In this document: positions 6,846 to 15,191 of the stretch, piece after piece | Layout of the letters: every line of letters starts with the position of its first letter | How positions within the stretch are numbered: position 1 is the first letter of the stretch | IMG/VR virus record: IMGVR_UViG_3300031223_000012 | Coordinates: 1-49,826 of that record | From: a virus | Reading direction: 5' to 3' (one strand) | Length of the DNA: 49,826 nucleotides | Made by a program: the position numbers and the translations under genes | Notes under the pieces: generated by a model | What the model saw: the letters and a program-made list of their open reading frames with translations, nothing else | What the model was told of the DNA's origin: nothing | Databases searched by the model: none

Positions 6846-8795
6846 TTAGTTTGTTAGTTCATCAATCATTTGGTTAAACTCTGCATCTGGATCATACACA
6901 GTGCCTAGCTCTTCAATTTTTGTCATTTTAAGCCTTTTGCTTATCCAACCAGGTGGGCTGTATCTAGTAAAAAATCCTTGAAAACCACTGTCTAATAAGT
7001 AAGTAACACACCAGTCGCTTTTGTTTCTTATTGGTCGACCAAGACCTTGCAATATTGCCATAAGAGTTGTCCAGTTATACCAGTTTGGATATATGTTCAT
7101 TTTCCTTTTAGTCAGCTTGTCTGATAGTGACATATATGGCACCTTAGCAAAGACCATAAATCTACATAAGTCATCTTTAAGATCGACACCTTCAACCAGA
7201 CTAGGGCCACATACAACTGCATTAGTTTGTGAGCCTAGTAGTTTTATCATTTCTTCTTTTTCCGCACTGCCGTAATATGTTTTAATCCTAGGGTGTCTCA
7301 TGGCTTCTATTGCTTTCATGATCTCATAATTACCAGTATGTATTAAGCCTCTTTCATTTGGGTGTGCCTCTAAAATATCAACAATTCGTTTAAGCATTGT
7401 TGGCAGGTTACGCTTTTTGTTTTTCCATGACATAGATATCATAGGTTCAACCTTAAAAATAGGTGATCGTTCATACTCAAATATTTGAGGTACTTCAAAA
7501 CCAACCCAGTCTTCTAGTCCTATTTGAGTTGCGTAGTCTTCAATGTTACCTAATGTTGCAGACATAAACAGGGCATGATTAGTCCATCTATGCACAGATT
7601 GCTTAATTAGTTCTGCCTCATTTGTACACTGTATGTTAAGTGTAAAGTCGTCTAGACCTTTAAATTCAGGTATTGGAAGGTTTTTCTTCGGGTTATTACC
7701 ATTGAATTGAAACACTGCAGTATCATGACCTAGTTGTCTGTACAGTACAATCATAGCACCAATTTTGTCAACATAGTCAGACATTGCATCTAAAAACTTA
7801 TAAATCATTTTTGACTCATCGGTCTTAACGATTTGACCGTCTTCATTTTTTTGTAGTGTACCTGACCACGTTTTTGTTAGTTCACCAAATGACGTAAATT
7901 CACTTACAATTTCTTTTTGAAACCTAATCAGTGCCTCAAATGCATCTTCTGGTCTGTCTTGTGCACCTCGTAGTTCAGTAAATGCTTTAATCAATCTAAC
8001 ATAGTCAGTATACTTGCCAACTTCGCCGTTGTCTAATGCAGCATTCATACTATACTTATTTGCGTGTAGTCTTCTAATAATTGCATTAATGTTGACTTTT
8101 ATTGTAAACATATCTTGAACAATGTTACCCATAACATGACATTCATCAAATATTGAAAGCAAACGAGGCGCAAATGGTGCCCTAGGGTTGTCCTGATATA
8201 CATAATTCATTGCTGTTAGCCAATAATTGTAGTTAAAAATTGTACTATGGGCATCTATTGCACCTCTTCTGGCTACGATGTATGGGCAGGCAACAGCACA
8301 TTTATATTTTTCTATAGTGCCTGATTCAAGGTCTGCTATTGATTGTTCACTGCATTCACGTTCAGCAAAGCTTTTACCATTAAGTGTACATTCGTAGTTT
8401 GCCTGACCTTTAAGCATTTTAAATTTTGACATTTTGAATGCCTTAATGTCTCTTTGATATTGAGCCTGTAAGAATTTATTAGAAGTCATAATGTACGAAC
8501 TGGCATCTTCACTAGATGGGATTTTGTTTTCTAACTTTAATGCAGTGTTGCGTATAGTTTCACAATTGTTAATAAACTTGGTTAGGAAAAATGCCATTAG
8601 TGACTTACCAAAACCTGTTGGTGCAATTAGTATGACATTCTTTTTGCCACTATGCCAGGCATCCACGCATTTTCTTGCATATTCCAGTTGTAGTTGCATT
8701 CGTTCCATGTCAACTTTTTCTATCTTTTCAAAATAGTTTACTGTTAAGTGCCAAGCTTGTTGAATTTCTTGTTCTGTAAATGTGTTTAGTCTCAT
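6846..8795 (-). CDS. XPD/DinG-like superfamily 2 helicase with Fe-S cysteines
   Basis: 649 residues with the full SF2 set: Walker A APTGFGKS (58-65), DECH box (217-220), motif III SAT in ALFMSATLG, motif V in the VCGPSLVEGVD stretch, and motif VI QGLGRPIRN near the C-terminus. Between Walker A and the DECH box lie four cysteines at 136, 148, 166 and 170, placed like the 4Fe-4S cluster ligands of XPD and DinG. Those enzymes unwind DNA 5' to 3', and DinG also resolves R-loops and G-quadruplexes. A role in phage replication, repair or transcription conflicts is likely. The start overlaps the stop of the upstream 230-aa gene (TAATG), so the two are coupled. Confidence 0.85.
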   Translation of the reverse strand: MRLNTFTEQEIQQAWHLTVNYFEKIEKVDMERMQLQLEYARKCVDAWHSGKKNVILIAPTGFGKSLMAFFLTKFINNCETIRNTALKLENKIPSSEDASSYIMTSNKFLQAQYQRDIKAFKMSKFKMLKGQANYECTLNGKSFAERECSEQSIADLESGTIEKYKCAVACPYIVARRGAIDAHSTIFNYNYWLTAMNYVYQDNPRAPFAPRLLSIFDECHVMGNIVQDMFTIKVNINAIIRRLHANKYSMNAALDNGEVGKYTDYVRLIKAFTELRGAQDRPEDAFEALIRFQKEIVSEFTSFGELTKTWSGTLQKNEDGQIVKTDESKMIYKFLDAMSDYVDKIGAMIVLYRQLGHDTAVFQFNGNNPKKNLPIPEFKGLDDFTLNIQCTNEAELIKQSVHRWTNHALFMSATLGNIEDYATQIGLEDWVGFEVPQIFEYERSPIFKVEPMISMSWKNKKRNLPTMLKRIVDILEAHPNERGLIHTGNYEIMKAIEAMRHPRIKTYYGSAEKEEMIKLLGSQTNAVVCGPSLVEGVDLKDDLCRFMVFAKVPYMSLSDKLTKRKMNIYPNWYNWTTLMAILQGLGRPIRNKSDWCVTYLLDSGFQGFFTRYSPPGWISKRLKMTKIEELGTVYDPDAEFNQMIDELTN

Positions 8796-9487
8796 TATTT
8801 GCTAAATTTGAATTCCCAAATGTCTAGGTTGACGTTTTCAGGATTTTGTGTAAGGCTTAATTCTCTAACCAGTTGCTTAAATGGTCTATATAAAGAATCA
8901 GTAAAATCAAAATAGTTACCATATTTTGCTCGACCGGTGATTTCTTCTGTTTCAGTTCTAAATGCCTGAACTACTTCTTTGTTTGTTTCTGACCAAGTTT
9001 CTGACTTTTTAAAGTAAGGCTTTTCAAATTCGTAGTATACTGTGAATTTTAAAGAAGATTTAAGTGCCCGGTTAAACTTTACTTTTATTTTGACTTTATC
9101 TTCAGTAAGTATTTCGAATGTATGACCAACTTGTTCCTGTATTGTTTCAATGTTGTAACGTTCAGCAAAACCAAATATATCTCTTAGCCTGTTGAATAAT
9201 GGGTGAGGCAGTTCAGAAGTATGGGCAGCATTAATTCTTGCTAAGTATCTGTCTAATTTTATTTTTTGTTTTCTTTCACAATCTTCAATTATTCTACCGC
9301 TATAGCCACCAACGAAAGTAGTATCGTTTTCTTTTACTTTTTCTCTTGCCAGTATTTTTTTGTTGTCAGATTCCGTTCTTTTTCTTGATCTTTCAATATG
9401 TGCATTTCTGCTTTCATGTTGATCACCCCTAAGTGCATGTTTGAATTGACCTAGTATTACATCTTGTTTTTCTGAGTAGGAAGCCAT
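8795..9487 (-). CDS. Hypothetical protein coupled to the helicase
   Basis: 230 residues. The first ~80 are highly charged and probably extended or helical (ERSRKRTESDNKK). The remainder is mixed alpha/beta with an aromatic patch (KFTVYYEFEKPYF). Its stop codon overlaps the helicase ATG, suggesting the products work together. Copy 1 of the repeated palindromic element lies 38 nt upstream, so this is probably the first gene of the helicase operon. No family recognised. Confidence 0.65.
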   Translation of the reverse strand: MASYSEKQDVILGQFKHALRGDQHESRNAHIERSRKRTESDNKKILAREKVKENDTTFVGGYSGRIIEDCERKQKIKLDRYLARINAAHTSELPHPLFNRLRDIFGFAERYNIETIQEQVGHTFEILTEDKVKIKVKFNRALKSSLKFTVYYEFEKPYFKKSETWSETNKEVVQAFRTETEEITGRAKYGNYFDFTDSLYRPFKQLVRELSLTQNPENVNLDIWEFKFSK

Positions 9488-9524
9488 AATTGTGTTTTTT
9501 TGTTGTTAGTATTTATATTTGTTT

Positions 9525-9594
9525 GTTATATAAATATATAACAATTAGTGGTTAAAAAGAACTTTAATGTGTTAAATTTTCAAGAAGTTGTTAC
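9525..9594 (-). promoter_or_regulatory. Palindromic promoter-like element, copy 1
   Basis: Contains the 18-bp inverted repeat GTTATATAAATATATAAC (9525-9542), then the conserved GTTAAATTTTCAAGAAG block. On the minus strand it reads as a TTG-type upstream box and a TATATTTA box before the helicase operon. Confidence 0.7.
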
Positions 9595-9623
9595 AGTTTT
9601 ACCTGAGCATTGTTTGAAATTTT

Positions 9624-9998
9624 TCATGCGTTATTGTGTATTTTAGCGTTACCATTTAGGTTACCTAACTCTTCTACATAAGCATTATACTTTTGTTTAA
9701 TTAAATGAGGTTTCCCATTAGTATTAAGGGTCAGGTTACGTTCTACTAATCTATTCACTTCAGGGTACTTACATATCAAGGCATCTACATAGCTTTCAAA
9801 TTTAGTTTGTGCAAGTTCCAAAGATTCATATGCCCTGTTAGAGGTTGACTTATCATCGTCATCGTATTGCCTACAATGCATGTAGTATGATATTTGCTGT
9901 ACTATATCATAGCTTAATATATTCAACGTTAAGAACTCTTCTCTACTTAGAGGTGAACGTCTTTTTAACCCTTTGAATAACCTTTTAAATATGTTCAT
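9624..9998 (-). CDS. Hypothetical protein
   Basis: 124 residues with a basic amphipathic start (MNIFKRLFKGLKRR), which could contact membrane or nucleic acid, then a helical body and an acidic DDDD stretch near residue 48. It starts 4 nt after the stop of the upstream gene, so it is part of a co-transcribed run. No domain recognised. Confidence 0.55.
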   Translation of the reverse strand: MNIFKRLFKGLKRRSPLSREEFLTLNILSYDIVQQISYYMHCRQYDDDDKSTSNRAYESLELAQTKFESYVDALICKYPEVNRLVERNLTLNTNGKPHLIKQKYNAYVEELGNLNGNAKIHNNA

Positions 9999-10002
9999 AA
10001 AT

Positions 10003-10476
10003 TTACTTGTTTGTTACTAATTGGCTGCTATAGTTTAGCCGAAGGGCAGCAGTAAGCTCTTTTCTTAATTGTACCGTTCTTGCTGCATTGCTACTAAGGG
10101 CATTTGGCCACTGACAATTCTTACTAATCCAATCCCTTGACTGATGTAAACCTATTAGTTGATTCCGAATTTCAGCAGTATTATACGCAAAAACACGATT
10201 TGCCTCATTGCGTGACTTTTCCTTATGTTTAGTCATTTGGTTATCAAAGAACTCGATTGCAGACTTTGACTCTTTTATTATTTCAGCCGCAATAGTCGAT
10301 CTAAAATCAAGCAGCATTATATGACCCGGTCTAAGTACATAAGTCATATCTTGATCTAGTAGTTTACAATGATACACCAACAGTCCTAGTTCATAGTCAG
10401 ACTTGGTCACAATTGCAGGTCTGTTGTGTGTAATTATAACGTAGTCACCAAGACTAAACTTTTGCTTCTGACTCAT
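10003..10476 (-). CDS. Hypothetical protein with SH3-like N-terminus
   Basis: 157 residues. The first ~55 (FSLGDYVIITHNRPAIVT, then LRPGHIMLLDF) have the look of a small SH3-like beta barrel such as those in KOW or hypha-type binding domains. The rest is helical and charged. Its start overlaps the stop of the upstream DHFR-like gene by one base. The fold suggestion rests on pattern only. Confidence 0.5.
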   Translation of the reverse strand: MSQKQKFSLGDYVIITHNRPAIVTKSDYELGLLVYHCKLLDQDMTYVLRPGHIMLLDFRSTIAAEIIKESKSAIEFFDNQMTKHKEKSRNEANRVFAYNTAEIRNQLIGLHQSRDWISKNCQWPNALSSNAARTVQLRKELTAALRLNYSSQLVTNK

Positions 10477-11156
10477 TATCTACTGTATTCATAAAATTTA
10501 TAATCAGGCGTGTTTAGCAGTGTATCTATTGGATCGATGATTGGTGCAGTAACAGGTTTTATAATTTTCATGCCGTTGTCTGCAATTTCAACTTCTGTTT
10601 TCTGTGATTTTTTACGCATCATTTCCTGATATTGCTTTATTTTTTCGAGCATTTCAGGGTGTATTGTTCTTCTCTTTTTAAATCTTTTTTGCATTACTTC
10701 TAGTGGTAGTTTATCAACAACCTCACCATCTATTGCATATTCTCTATCGATAACTGTTAGTAATAGTTTTTTGCTAAACTTTGCAGCGTGTTCTAAAAAT
10801 TCACTACCACCAATAAAAAATATTTGGCAGTTTGGGCTATATTGATTCTTGGCACTTACAATTTTACTAAGTTCTTCCCACTTGTGCGTTTGATAATTTC
10901 TAGAACTTGGTACCGTGTGACCATCTTTTGCAAATACTCGTGTAAATCTAAGTGGAAAGTTTTTAGAACCTAATGCCTCAAATGCCATTTCGTCAATGTA
11001 GAAGTGGTGACCTTCTGATATTTCTTCCAGCCTTTTAATGTGTTCGGCTATTCTTTCGATAAACATAATTTCACTTTCTGATTCTCTGAATAGGTTAAAG
11101 TTTAGGTCTACTGTGGCGACCAAAAAATTCATACTAAGTGGGTGTTCGTGTTGCAT
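10476..11156 (-). CDS. Dihydrofolate-reductase-like protein, possibly degenerate
   Basis: 226 residues. MNFLVATVDLN at the start, GHHFYIDEMAFEALGS with FPLRFTRVF in the middle and CQIFFIGGSEFLEHA near residue 118 match the order of DHFR landmarks: the N-terminal strand, the G-R-x-T-Y-E region and the I-G-G-x-x-h motif. DHFR would supply tetrahydrofolate for thymidylate synthesis, consistent with dUTPase and RNR in the same genome. The usual catalytic Asp/Glu after the W/L-P segment is not evident, and a ~60-residue basic C-terminal extension is unusual. It may be a diverged or repurposed DHFR. Confidence 0.45.
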   Translation of the reverse strand: MQHEHPLSMNFLVATVDLNFNLFRESESEIMFIERIAEHIKRLEEISEGHHFYIDEMAFEALGSKNFPLRFTRVFAKDGHTVPSSRNYQTHKWEELSKIVSAKNQYSPNCQIFFIGGSEFLEHAAKFSKKLLLTVIDREYAIDGEVVDKLPLEVMQKRFKKRRTIHPEMLEKIKQYQEMMRKKSQKTEVEIADNGMKIIKPVTAPIIDPIDTLLNTPDYKFYEYSR

Positions 11157-11173
11157 TGTTTTGTTTTTTGTTG

Positions 11174-11320
11174 TTAATTTGTTGTTGTTGTTGTTGAGTC
11201 TATGGGTGTTAAAATAATCTGTTTTGCTTTTTCTGTTTCTGTTTTCATACTTACATTCTTCCAGCCGTCTAACACTTTTTGATTGTACATTTCGTTTGCT
11301 AATTGCTTTACTTTATCCAT
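11174..11320 (-). CDS. Small ORF, 48 residues
   Basis: Begins MDKVKQLANEMYNQKVLDGW and ends in a Thr-rich tail (PIDSTTTTTN). The DNA of its 3' end is nearly repeated at the 3' end of the next gene upstream (11333-11830), whose protein ends DSTTTN. It lies 12 nt downstream of that gene and 17 nt before the DHFR-like gene, so it is probably translated as part of the operon. Confidence 0.5.
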   Translation of the reverse strand: MDKVKQLANEMYNQKVLDGWKNVSMKTETEKAKQIILTPIDSTTTTTN

Positions 11321-11332
11321 AACTTTTAATTG

Positions 11333-11830
11333 TTAATTTGTTGTTGTTGAGTCTATTCTGTAAAAATGAAGTATAAAGTTATTGTCCATATCCCAAACGA
11401 TGTACGGTGAACTTTTGCATCCAATGCCATGCCCTTCTTGTAGTTCTTCTACCATTTGTGCCAGGCGCCATGCCCAACTTGTGCCAAATTTAGAAGTTAG
11501 TACTGTTGTTCTAATGTGGCCTCTGTTTACTACTTCTTCAATAATCGTATTTTTAAGTCTGTTAACATATTTCATGTTAGGCATTGCCATTTTAGGTTTT
11601 GCTGAACGATCAAATACCAATACACAAGTAGTAGCTGCAATTATACTGACAATCCATAGGAGCCAAATGTTTGGAATTCCTGTGTCATACCAACAAAGCG
11701 CAATAAAAAGGAGCACATAAAAAATATGTGCTCCTATGAGTTTTCGTTGTGTATTTTTCCAGGACTTTAGTCTGTTTTGATATGTAACTAGCGGTATATG
11801 TTTTTTATTATTTAGTAAGTCTAAAAACAT
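11333..11830 (-). CDS. Small membrane protein
   Basis: 165 residues with two adjacent hydrophobic segments (about 34-49, HIFYVLLFIALCWY, and 55-74, WLLWIVSIIAATTCVLVF), so it is probably a two-pass inner membrane hairpin with a basic N-terminus and a ~90-residue C-terminal soluble domain. The C-terminus ends DSTTTN, like the small ORF downstream. A terminator-like hairpin lies inside the coding sequence at the first membrane segment. Function unknown. Confidence 0.6.
   Translation of the reverse strand: MFLDLLNNKKHIPLVTYQNRLKSWKNTQRKLIGAHIFYVLLFIALCWYDTGIPNIWLLWIVSIIAATTCVLVFDRSAKPKMAMPNMKYVNRLKNTIIEEVVNRGHIRTTVLTSKFGTSWAWRLAQMVEELQEGHGIGCKSSPYIVWDMDNNFILHFYRIDSTTTN
11709..11735 (-). terminator. 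Terminator-like hairpin inside a coding sequence
   Basis: An 11-bp perfect stem (AGGAGCACATA / TATGTGCTCCT) with a 5-nt loop, followed on the minus strand by four T residues. It lies about 100 nt into the membrane protein gene. It may act as an intragenic attenuator or be a coincidence of codons. Confidence 0.4.
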
Positions 11831-11873
11831 TCTTTAGTATTATTATATTTAATTTAACTATCTTTTGTAAAAG

Positions 11874-12821
11874 CTAAGCCAATTTTGTGCAATACTTTTG
11901 ACTTGGGCTTATTTTTAAGTATTCAAATAGTGCCACCTCTTTGCCTTTTGCTTCTAACTCTATATCTAAGTGCCATTTGTGATCGTTGATTTCTTCGTAA
12001 ATAAGATCAGAATGTGCACGATACATGCTATCAGGTTGTTCATGTTGCCTGCTAGAACTATAGTGGCAAAGTGGTTTAACACCTCGACGTTGCCATGTTT
12101 CCACCGCCAATGCCAAGGCATCCGATTCTGTAAGACCATCTGGATGACATCGATGGTGGTGGTAGTCGAAAACAATTGGTGTTGGTAGGTTGTATTGTGT
12201 GATAAATTTGTGCAATTCTTTCGTCGACCATTGACCTGGTTTATCATCGTTTTCAAATGTTAACCTCATTTGACAATTATGATCTAACCGTCTAAACGCA
12301 ATTGCCAACCTAGCGAAGGTTTTCCCCTTATTGCCATAGACACCGTTTATATGAACATTAATTGCTGCCCATGGTGTAACTGGCAGGCCAAATAGATCAA
12401 GAATCTTTGCGTGTTGGTTTAGGTCTTGTATTGTATTATCAACCACCCGAGGTGTTGGGCTCGCCAAGACATCAAAGTGGCCAGGATGAAAACCAATGCG
12501 TTGACCTGATGCCTTTACTGTGTCACCAATTTCTGTCATGCATTGTTTAATCTCATTGTAGTTTGGTAGACTAGTAAACTCATATTCAGTCATCCATGGA
12601 AATAATGATGAACTCATTCTAAATACCTTAACGTCATTTTCGTCATTCCATTCAATAATCTTTTTAAGATCGACTAGGTTACGTAGCGCCAATATACCTG
12701 CATATTCAATGCCTCTAGCCTTAAATGTTCTTTTAATCATACCACGGTTTGTAGTCCAACCCCGTTCGTTACGTAGCGTATTGTTTATACAGCAATACCC
12801 CAAATTTGTCATTTTTTCCAT
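11874..12821 (-). CDS. uvsE: UV damage endonuclease (UvdE/UvsE family)
   Basis: 315 residues, the typical length. UVDE nicks DNA immediately 5' of UV photoproducts and some abasic sites, starting an alternative excision repair. Characteristic stretches are visible: NLGYCCINNTLR at the start, FRMSSSLFPWMTEYEF, GFHPGHFDVLASP, the metal-binding segment around INVHINGVYG, LTFENDD, and PIVFDYHHHRCHP. The TIM-barrel family uses His/Glu/Asp metal ligands, and all these blocks retain them. It follows element copy 2, which probably supplies its own promoter. Together with the Fpg-like gene it suggests strong selection for repair of damaged genomes. Confidence 0.92.
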   Translation of the reverse strand: MEKMTNLGYCCINNTLRNERGWTTNRGMIKRTFKARGIEYAGILALRNLVDLKKIIEWNDENDVKVFRMSSSLFPWMTEYEFTSLPNYNEIKQCMTEIGDTVKASGQRIGFHPGHFDVLASPTPRVVDNTIQDLNQHAKILDLFGLPVTPWAAINVHINGVYGNKGKTFARLAIAFRRLDHNCQMRLTFENDDKPGQWSTKELHKFITQYNLPTPIVFDYHHHRCHPDGLTESDALALAVETWQRRGVKPLCHYSSSRQHEQPDSMYRAHSDLIYEEINDHKWHLDIELEAKGKEVALFEYLKISPSQKYCTKLA

Positions 12822-12861
12822 ACCTGTTTTGTTGTTATGTAATTAACCAATACCTTTTGGT

Positions 12862-12958
12862 GTTATATAAATATATAACAATTAGTGGTTAAAAGTAACC
12901 TTAAAGTGTTAAATTTTCAAAAGAAAATTGTTGCTTTGCATAAAAGTTTAAGAAGTTA
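12862..12958 (-). promoter_or_regulatory. Palindromic promoter-like element, copy 2
   Basis: Palindrome at 12862-12879, conserved TTAAAGTGTTAAATTTTCAA block, then a TTGCTTTGCATAAAAG extension shared with copies 7 and 9. Directly upstream of the UV endonuclease gene. Confidence 0.7.
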
Positions 12959-13402
12959 TTATGCGTAAGTAATACAAACCGGACCAAGTCCAGCCTTGAT
13001 TGACGTAACGTCTGTTAATGTCCTGCCACATCTGGCGCAATTGCCCGTATGCCATATTTCGACGCTGTTTTTAATCTGTTCATAGAGACGCCGTTCAACA
13101 AGATTAAAAATCCAGGCAATACTTAGTGCTGTAGTAGAGGTTATAACTCGACCACCTTTTCTAAGGATTTCTCCACGCCAATAGTGACCAAGATAGCGCC
13201 ACGATAGGTAACCAACCTCAACATAACAATGATAAAATTGGCGATCTTTAAATGTCTTTTTGACTACCTTAAATGTGTAGTCTTTACCAGTCTTTTTTGA
13301 TACTGCTACAAAAACAGTTTCTGTTCTTGGTTTATCTGTAGAGTTAAACACTGCAGTAAGAATTCTATGGTCGGCTAGGTGTTTTGTTCTTGTCTGTAAC
13401 AT
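12959..13402 (-). CDS. Protein with C-terminal DUF6011-like zinc finger
   Basis: 147 residues. The end reads NCARCGRTLTDVTSIKAGLG followed by PVCITYA: two CxxC-like pairs arranged as in the DUF6011 family, a small Cys4 module found in phage and actinobacterial proteins (pattern C-x2-C-G-R-x-L-t-d-x-x-S-x-x-x-G-x-G-x-x-C). The N-terminal ~110 residues are basic and mixed alpha/beta, with an aromatic central strand (YHCYVEVGYLSWRYLGHYW). The zinc finger probably binds nucleic acid or a partner. Element copy 3 lies 52 nt upstream. Confidence 0.65.
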   Translation of the reverse strand: MLQTRTKHLADHRILTAVFNSTDKPRTETVFVAVSKKTGKDYTFKVVKKTFKDRQFYHCYVEVGYLSWRYLGHYWRGEILRKGGRVITSTTALSIAWIFNLVERRLYEQIKNSVEIWHTGNCARCGRTLTDVTSIKAGLGPVCITYA

Positions 13403-13454
13403 TGTATGTATTTATTGTTATGCATCTTTGATGCAATTAACCAAAGTTTTTGGT

Positions 13455-13525
13455 GTTATATAAATATATAACAATTAGTGGTTACATGACAACATAAAGT
13501 GTTAAACTTTCTACGAAGTAGAAAG
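13455..13525 (-). promoter_or_regulatory. Palindromic promoter-like element, copy 3
   Basis: Palindrome at 13455-13472, then the TTACATGACAAC and AAAGTGTTAAA blocks. It ends in an extra small hairpin, CTTTCTAC-GAA-GTAGAAAG (13507-13525), not present in other copies. Upstream of the DUF6011-like gene. Confidence 0.65.
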
Positions 13526-13589
13526 CAATTGCTCTACACATATTCTTTTACTTTTTGATTCGTTACAATGCGGGCTAGACCGCCGTTCA

Positions 13590-13790
13590 TTAACCATTAA
13601 GATTCAAGTCAAACAGATCATTTACTGTGCATTCAAGCACTTTGGCCAGTTCGACATTGCTCATTAGGTTAAGCCTCCAATGAATTTCAGCTCAAGTTCG
13701 GTGTATTTTGTCTCCTATGACCATGTAACCAAAATCTGTCCTTAATTTTGGGTAAGTCAAAGTACAGTCTATTGCAAAAACCTGACCTTT
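13590..13790 (-). pseudogene. Possible remnant of an XRE-type HTH gene
   Basis: This ~200-nt stretch has no intact gene. On the minus strand, in the same frame as the 75-aa gene just upstream and directly after its stop, it reads on as KGQVFAIDCTLTYPKLRT and so forth, meets one TGA, then gives AEIHWRLNL followed by MSNVELAKVLECTVNDLFDL and a stop. The last part looks like the end of an XRE/Cro helix-turn-helix domain (helix-5 pattern A-K-V-L-x-C-x-x-x-D-L-F). It could be a decayed repressor gene, a short product starting at the internal Met, or chance. Nothing else is evident between 13526 and 13590. Confidence 0.35.
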
Positions 13791-14018
13791 TTAATATCTT
13801 GTAGACTTAGTTTTTTTGGTGTCTGTGGCCTTATCCTTATCACGTTTTAGCTTTCTAGTATACTTTTCTAGTAGCTGTTCATTGTCCATTGTGAATAAGC
13901 CACTGTGTTCTCCAGATTTTGACCACAAACTAACTCTTTGTGCTGGGCTTAGTTTTGCTAACCAGTCAGCAAACCCTATTGCAAATTTATTCCTTTCTTT
14001 TGTAATTGATGTGTTCAT
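13791..14018 (-). CDS. Small hypothetical protein
   Basis: 75 residues. FAIGFADWLAKLSPAQRVSLWSK is probably amphipathic helical, followed by a Lys/Asp/Thr-rich tail. It may be an intact small protein or the 5' part of a longer gene whose remainder (an HTH-like segment) continues in the same frame after the stop. Confidence 0.5.
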   Translation of the reverse strand: MNTSITKERNKFAIGFADWLAKLSPAQRVSLWSKSGEHSGLFTMDNEQLLEKYTRKLKRDKDKATDTKKTKSTRY

Positions 14019-14093
14019 AGTATTTAGTTTAATTAGTTACAAAATAGCGTCTAGCCTTATGACATAAAATATTTTGGTGCTTGCCTGACATGT

Positions 14094-14687
14094 TTACTGG
14101 CTGGTCAACGCTTCGAATGACCAGTAACCATTAAGTATGCCAGTAACTTTGTCATAGTATAGTTCAAATGCTGTATTTGTTGTCTTATTTATACATCTGA
14201 TGCTACCAATTGAAAAGTCTATTGCTTCAATGCCTATCGTGTGACCAACTAGGGCCTCTTGCATTTCCATATTGCTAAATAGGTCACCTTGGCATATCAA
14301 TCTAACAGGGTACTGTGCCTTTTTTGTCAAGACGTCCTTAATGTTAATAACTGAATGTTTACTATTTGGTACTATTGCCCTAACTTCAGGCAGGACAGAC
14401 GAACAGTTAGGGCAACATCTATTAATAGTCTTTCCATGTCTCTTGTTATTGTCATCGTACATCTTGCAGCTGCTACAGTTATGGCTGCCTGTTGCACCAG
14501 AACCAGTAATGTCATAGCCAGTAACGCCATAGTCAGTAACATCATAGCTCTTTATGTGACTTGTCACCTTTGACGATTCGTCTTGTTCTATGTCTTTTGC
14601 CTTTTGCATAACTATGTTTTCTGCACCATAGCCATCTTCAGCAAGCATTGTTTGTAATGCCCTTATTTTTTCTAACGTTGTTTCCAT
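14094..14687 (-). CDS. Hypothetical zinc-binding protein with short repeats
   Basis: 197 residues. Residues about 48-67 form a degenerate tandem repeat (YDVTDYGVTGYDITGSGATG), followed by CSSC and CCPNC, a likely Cys4 zinc site with 15-20 residues between the pairs. A beta-rich C-terminal domain follows. The repeat probably acts as a flexible linker. It starts 9 nt after the upstream gene stop. No family recognised. Confidence 0.55.
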   Translation of the reverse strand: METTLEKIRALQTMLAEDGYGAENIVMQKAKDIEQDESSKVTSHIKSYDVTDYGVTGYDITGSGATGSHNCSSCKMYDDNNKRHGKTINRCCPNCSSVLPEVRAIVPNSKHSVINIKDVLTKKAQYPVRLICQGDLFSNMEMQEALVGHTIGIEAIDFSIGSIRCINKTTNTAFELYYDKVTGILNGYWSFEALTSQ

Positions 14688-14696
14688 GTTTGTCTT

Positions 14697-14999
14697 TTAA
14701 CTATTACGTGAACGCTGCACCTGCTTAGCAAAGTCAGTTATTCCGTAACTGGCCCGGTCTTTTTTAGTGTCAAAACAAAGATCGTAACCTGTTAGGTTTT
14801 TCTTTGCCCATTTTTTATAGATATGCATAGTTTCACCCTTGTACCAAATTGCATCCTTTTCAAGCCTCATGATAATCCTTTGAATATTACCAATCCAATA
14901 ACCCTTTAAGAATTCTCTCTTCATTAATTCTGTTTCATCACAAGGCTTAATAAACAGGCTTACTGCTATTTCTTCTGTTAATTCTTTTATTTGTGACAT
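14697..14999 (-). CDS. Hypothetical protein
   Basis: 100 residues, basic and mostly helical (MSQIKELTEEIAVSLF at the start, QVQRSRNS at the end). Closely packed with its neighbours: 9 nt to the gene below and 11 nt to the small ORF above. No motif recognised. Confidence 0.5.
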   Translation of the reverse strand: MSQIKELTEEIAVSLFIKPCDETELMKREFLKGYWIGNIQRIIMRLEKDAIWYKGETMHIYKKWAKKNLTGYDLCFDTKKDRASYGITDFAKQVQRSRNS

Positions 15000-15010
15000 T
15001 ATGCTATGTT

Positions 15011-15157
15011 TTATTTACGATCATGAACCACAACTGTGACCTCGTTGCCCTTGTCTCTTTCGATTGCCATTAAGGCAGACCTCAAGCGCTCTGCCATTTG
15101 GTCCTTAGTGTATGCAATCCAGTGCGAAGTAACCTTTATGTTATATTGTGTTGCCAT
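15011..15157 (-). CDS. Small ORF, 48 residues
   Basis: Begins MATQYNIKVTSHWIAYTKDQ and ends EVTVVVHDRK, a strand-helix-strand pattern. The spacing to its neighbours (11 nt and 34 nt) and the start context match surrounding genes, so it is probably expressed. Function unknown. Confidence 0.5.
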   Translation of the reverse strand: MATQYNIKVTSHWIAYTKDQMAERLRSALMAIERDKGNEVTVVVHDRK

Positions 15158-15191
15158 TTTTCTTACTTTTTATTTATTATATGAGTTTGCA

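Noticed and set aside
9530-9540. TATAAATA inside each palindrome taken as a T4 late promoter
   Set aside because: It points away from the downstream gene in every copy and would read antisense into the upstream gene; I keep it only as a side note.
13545-13615. Possible tRNA-like segment (GATTCAAGTC motif)
   Set aside because: No acceptor or D/anticodon stems can be formed around it, and it overlaps an HTH-like reading frame.
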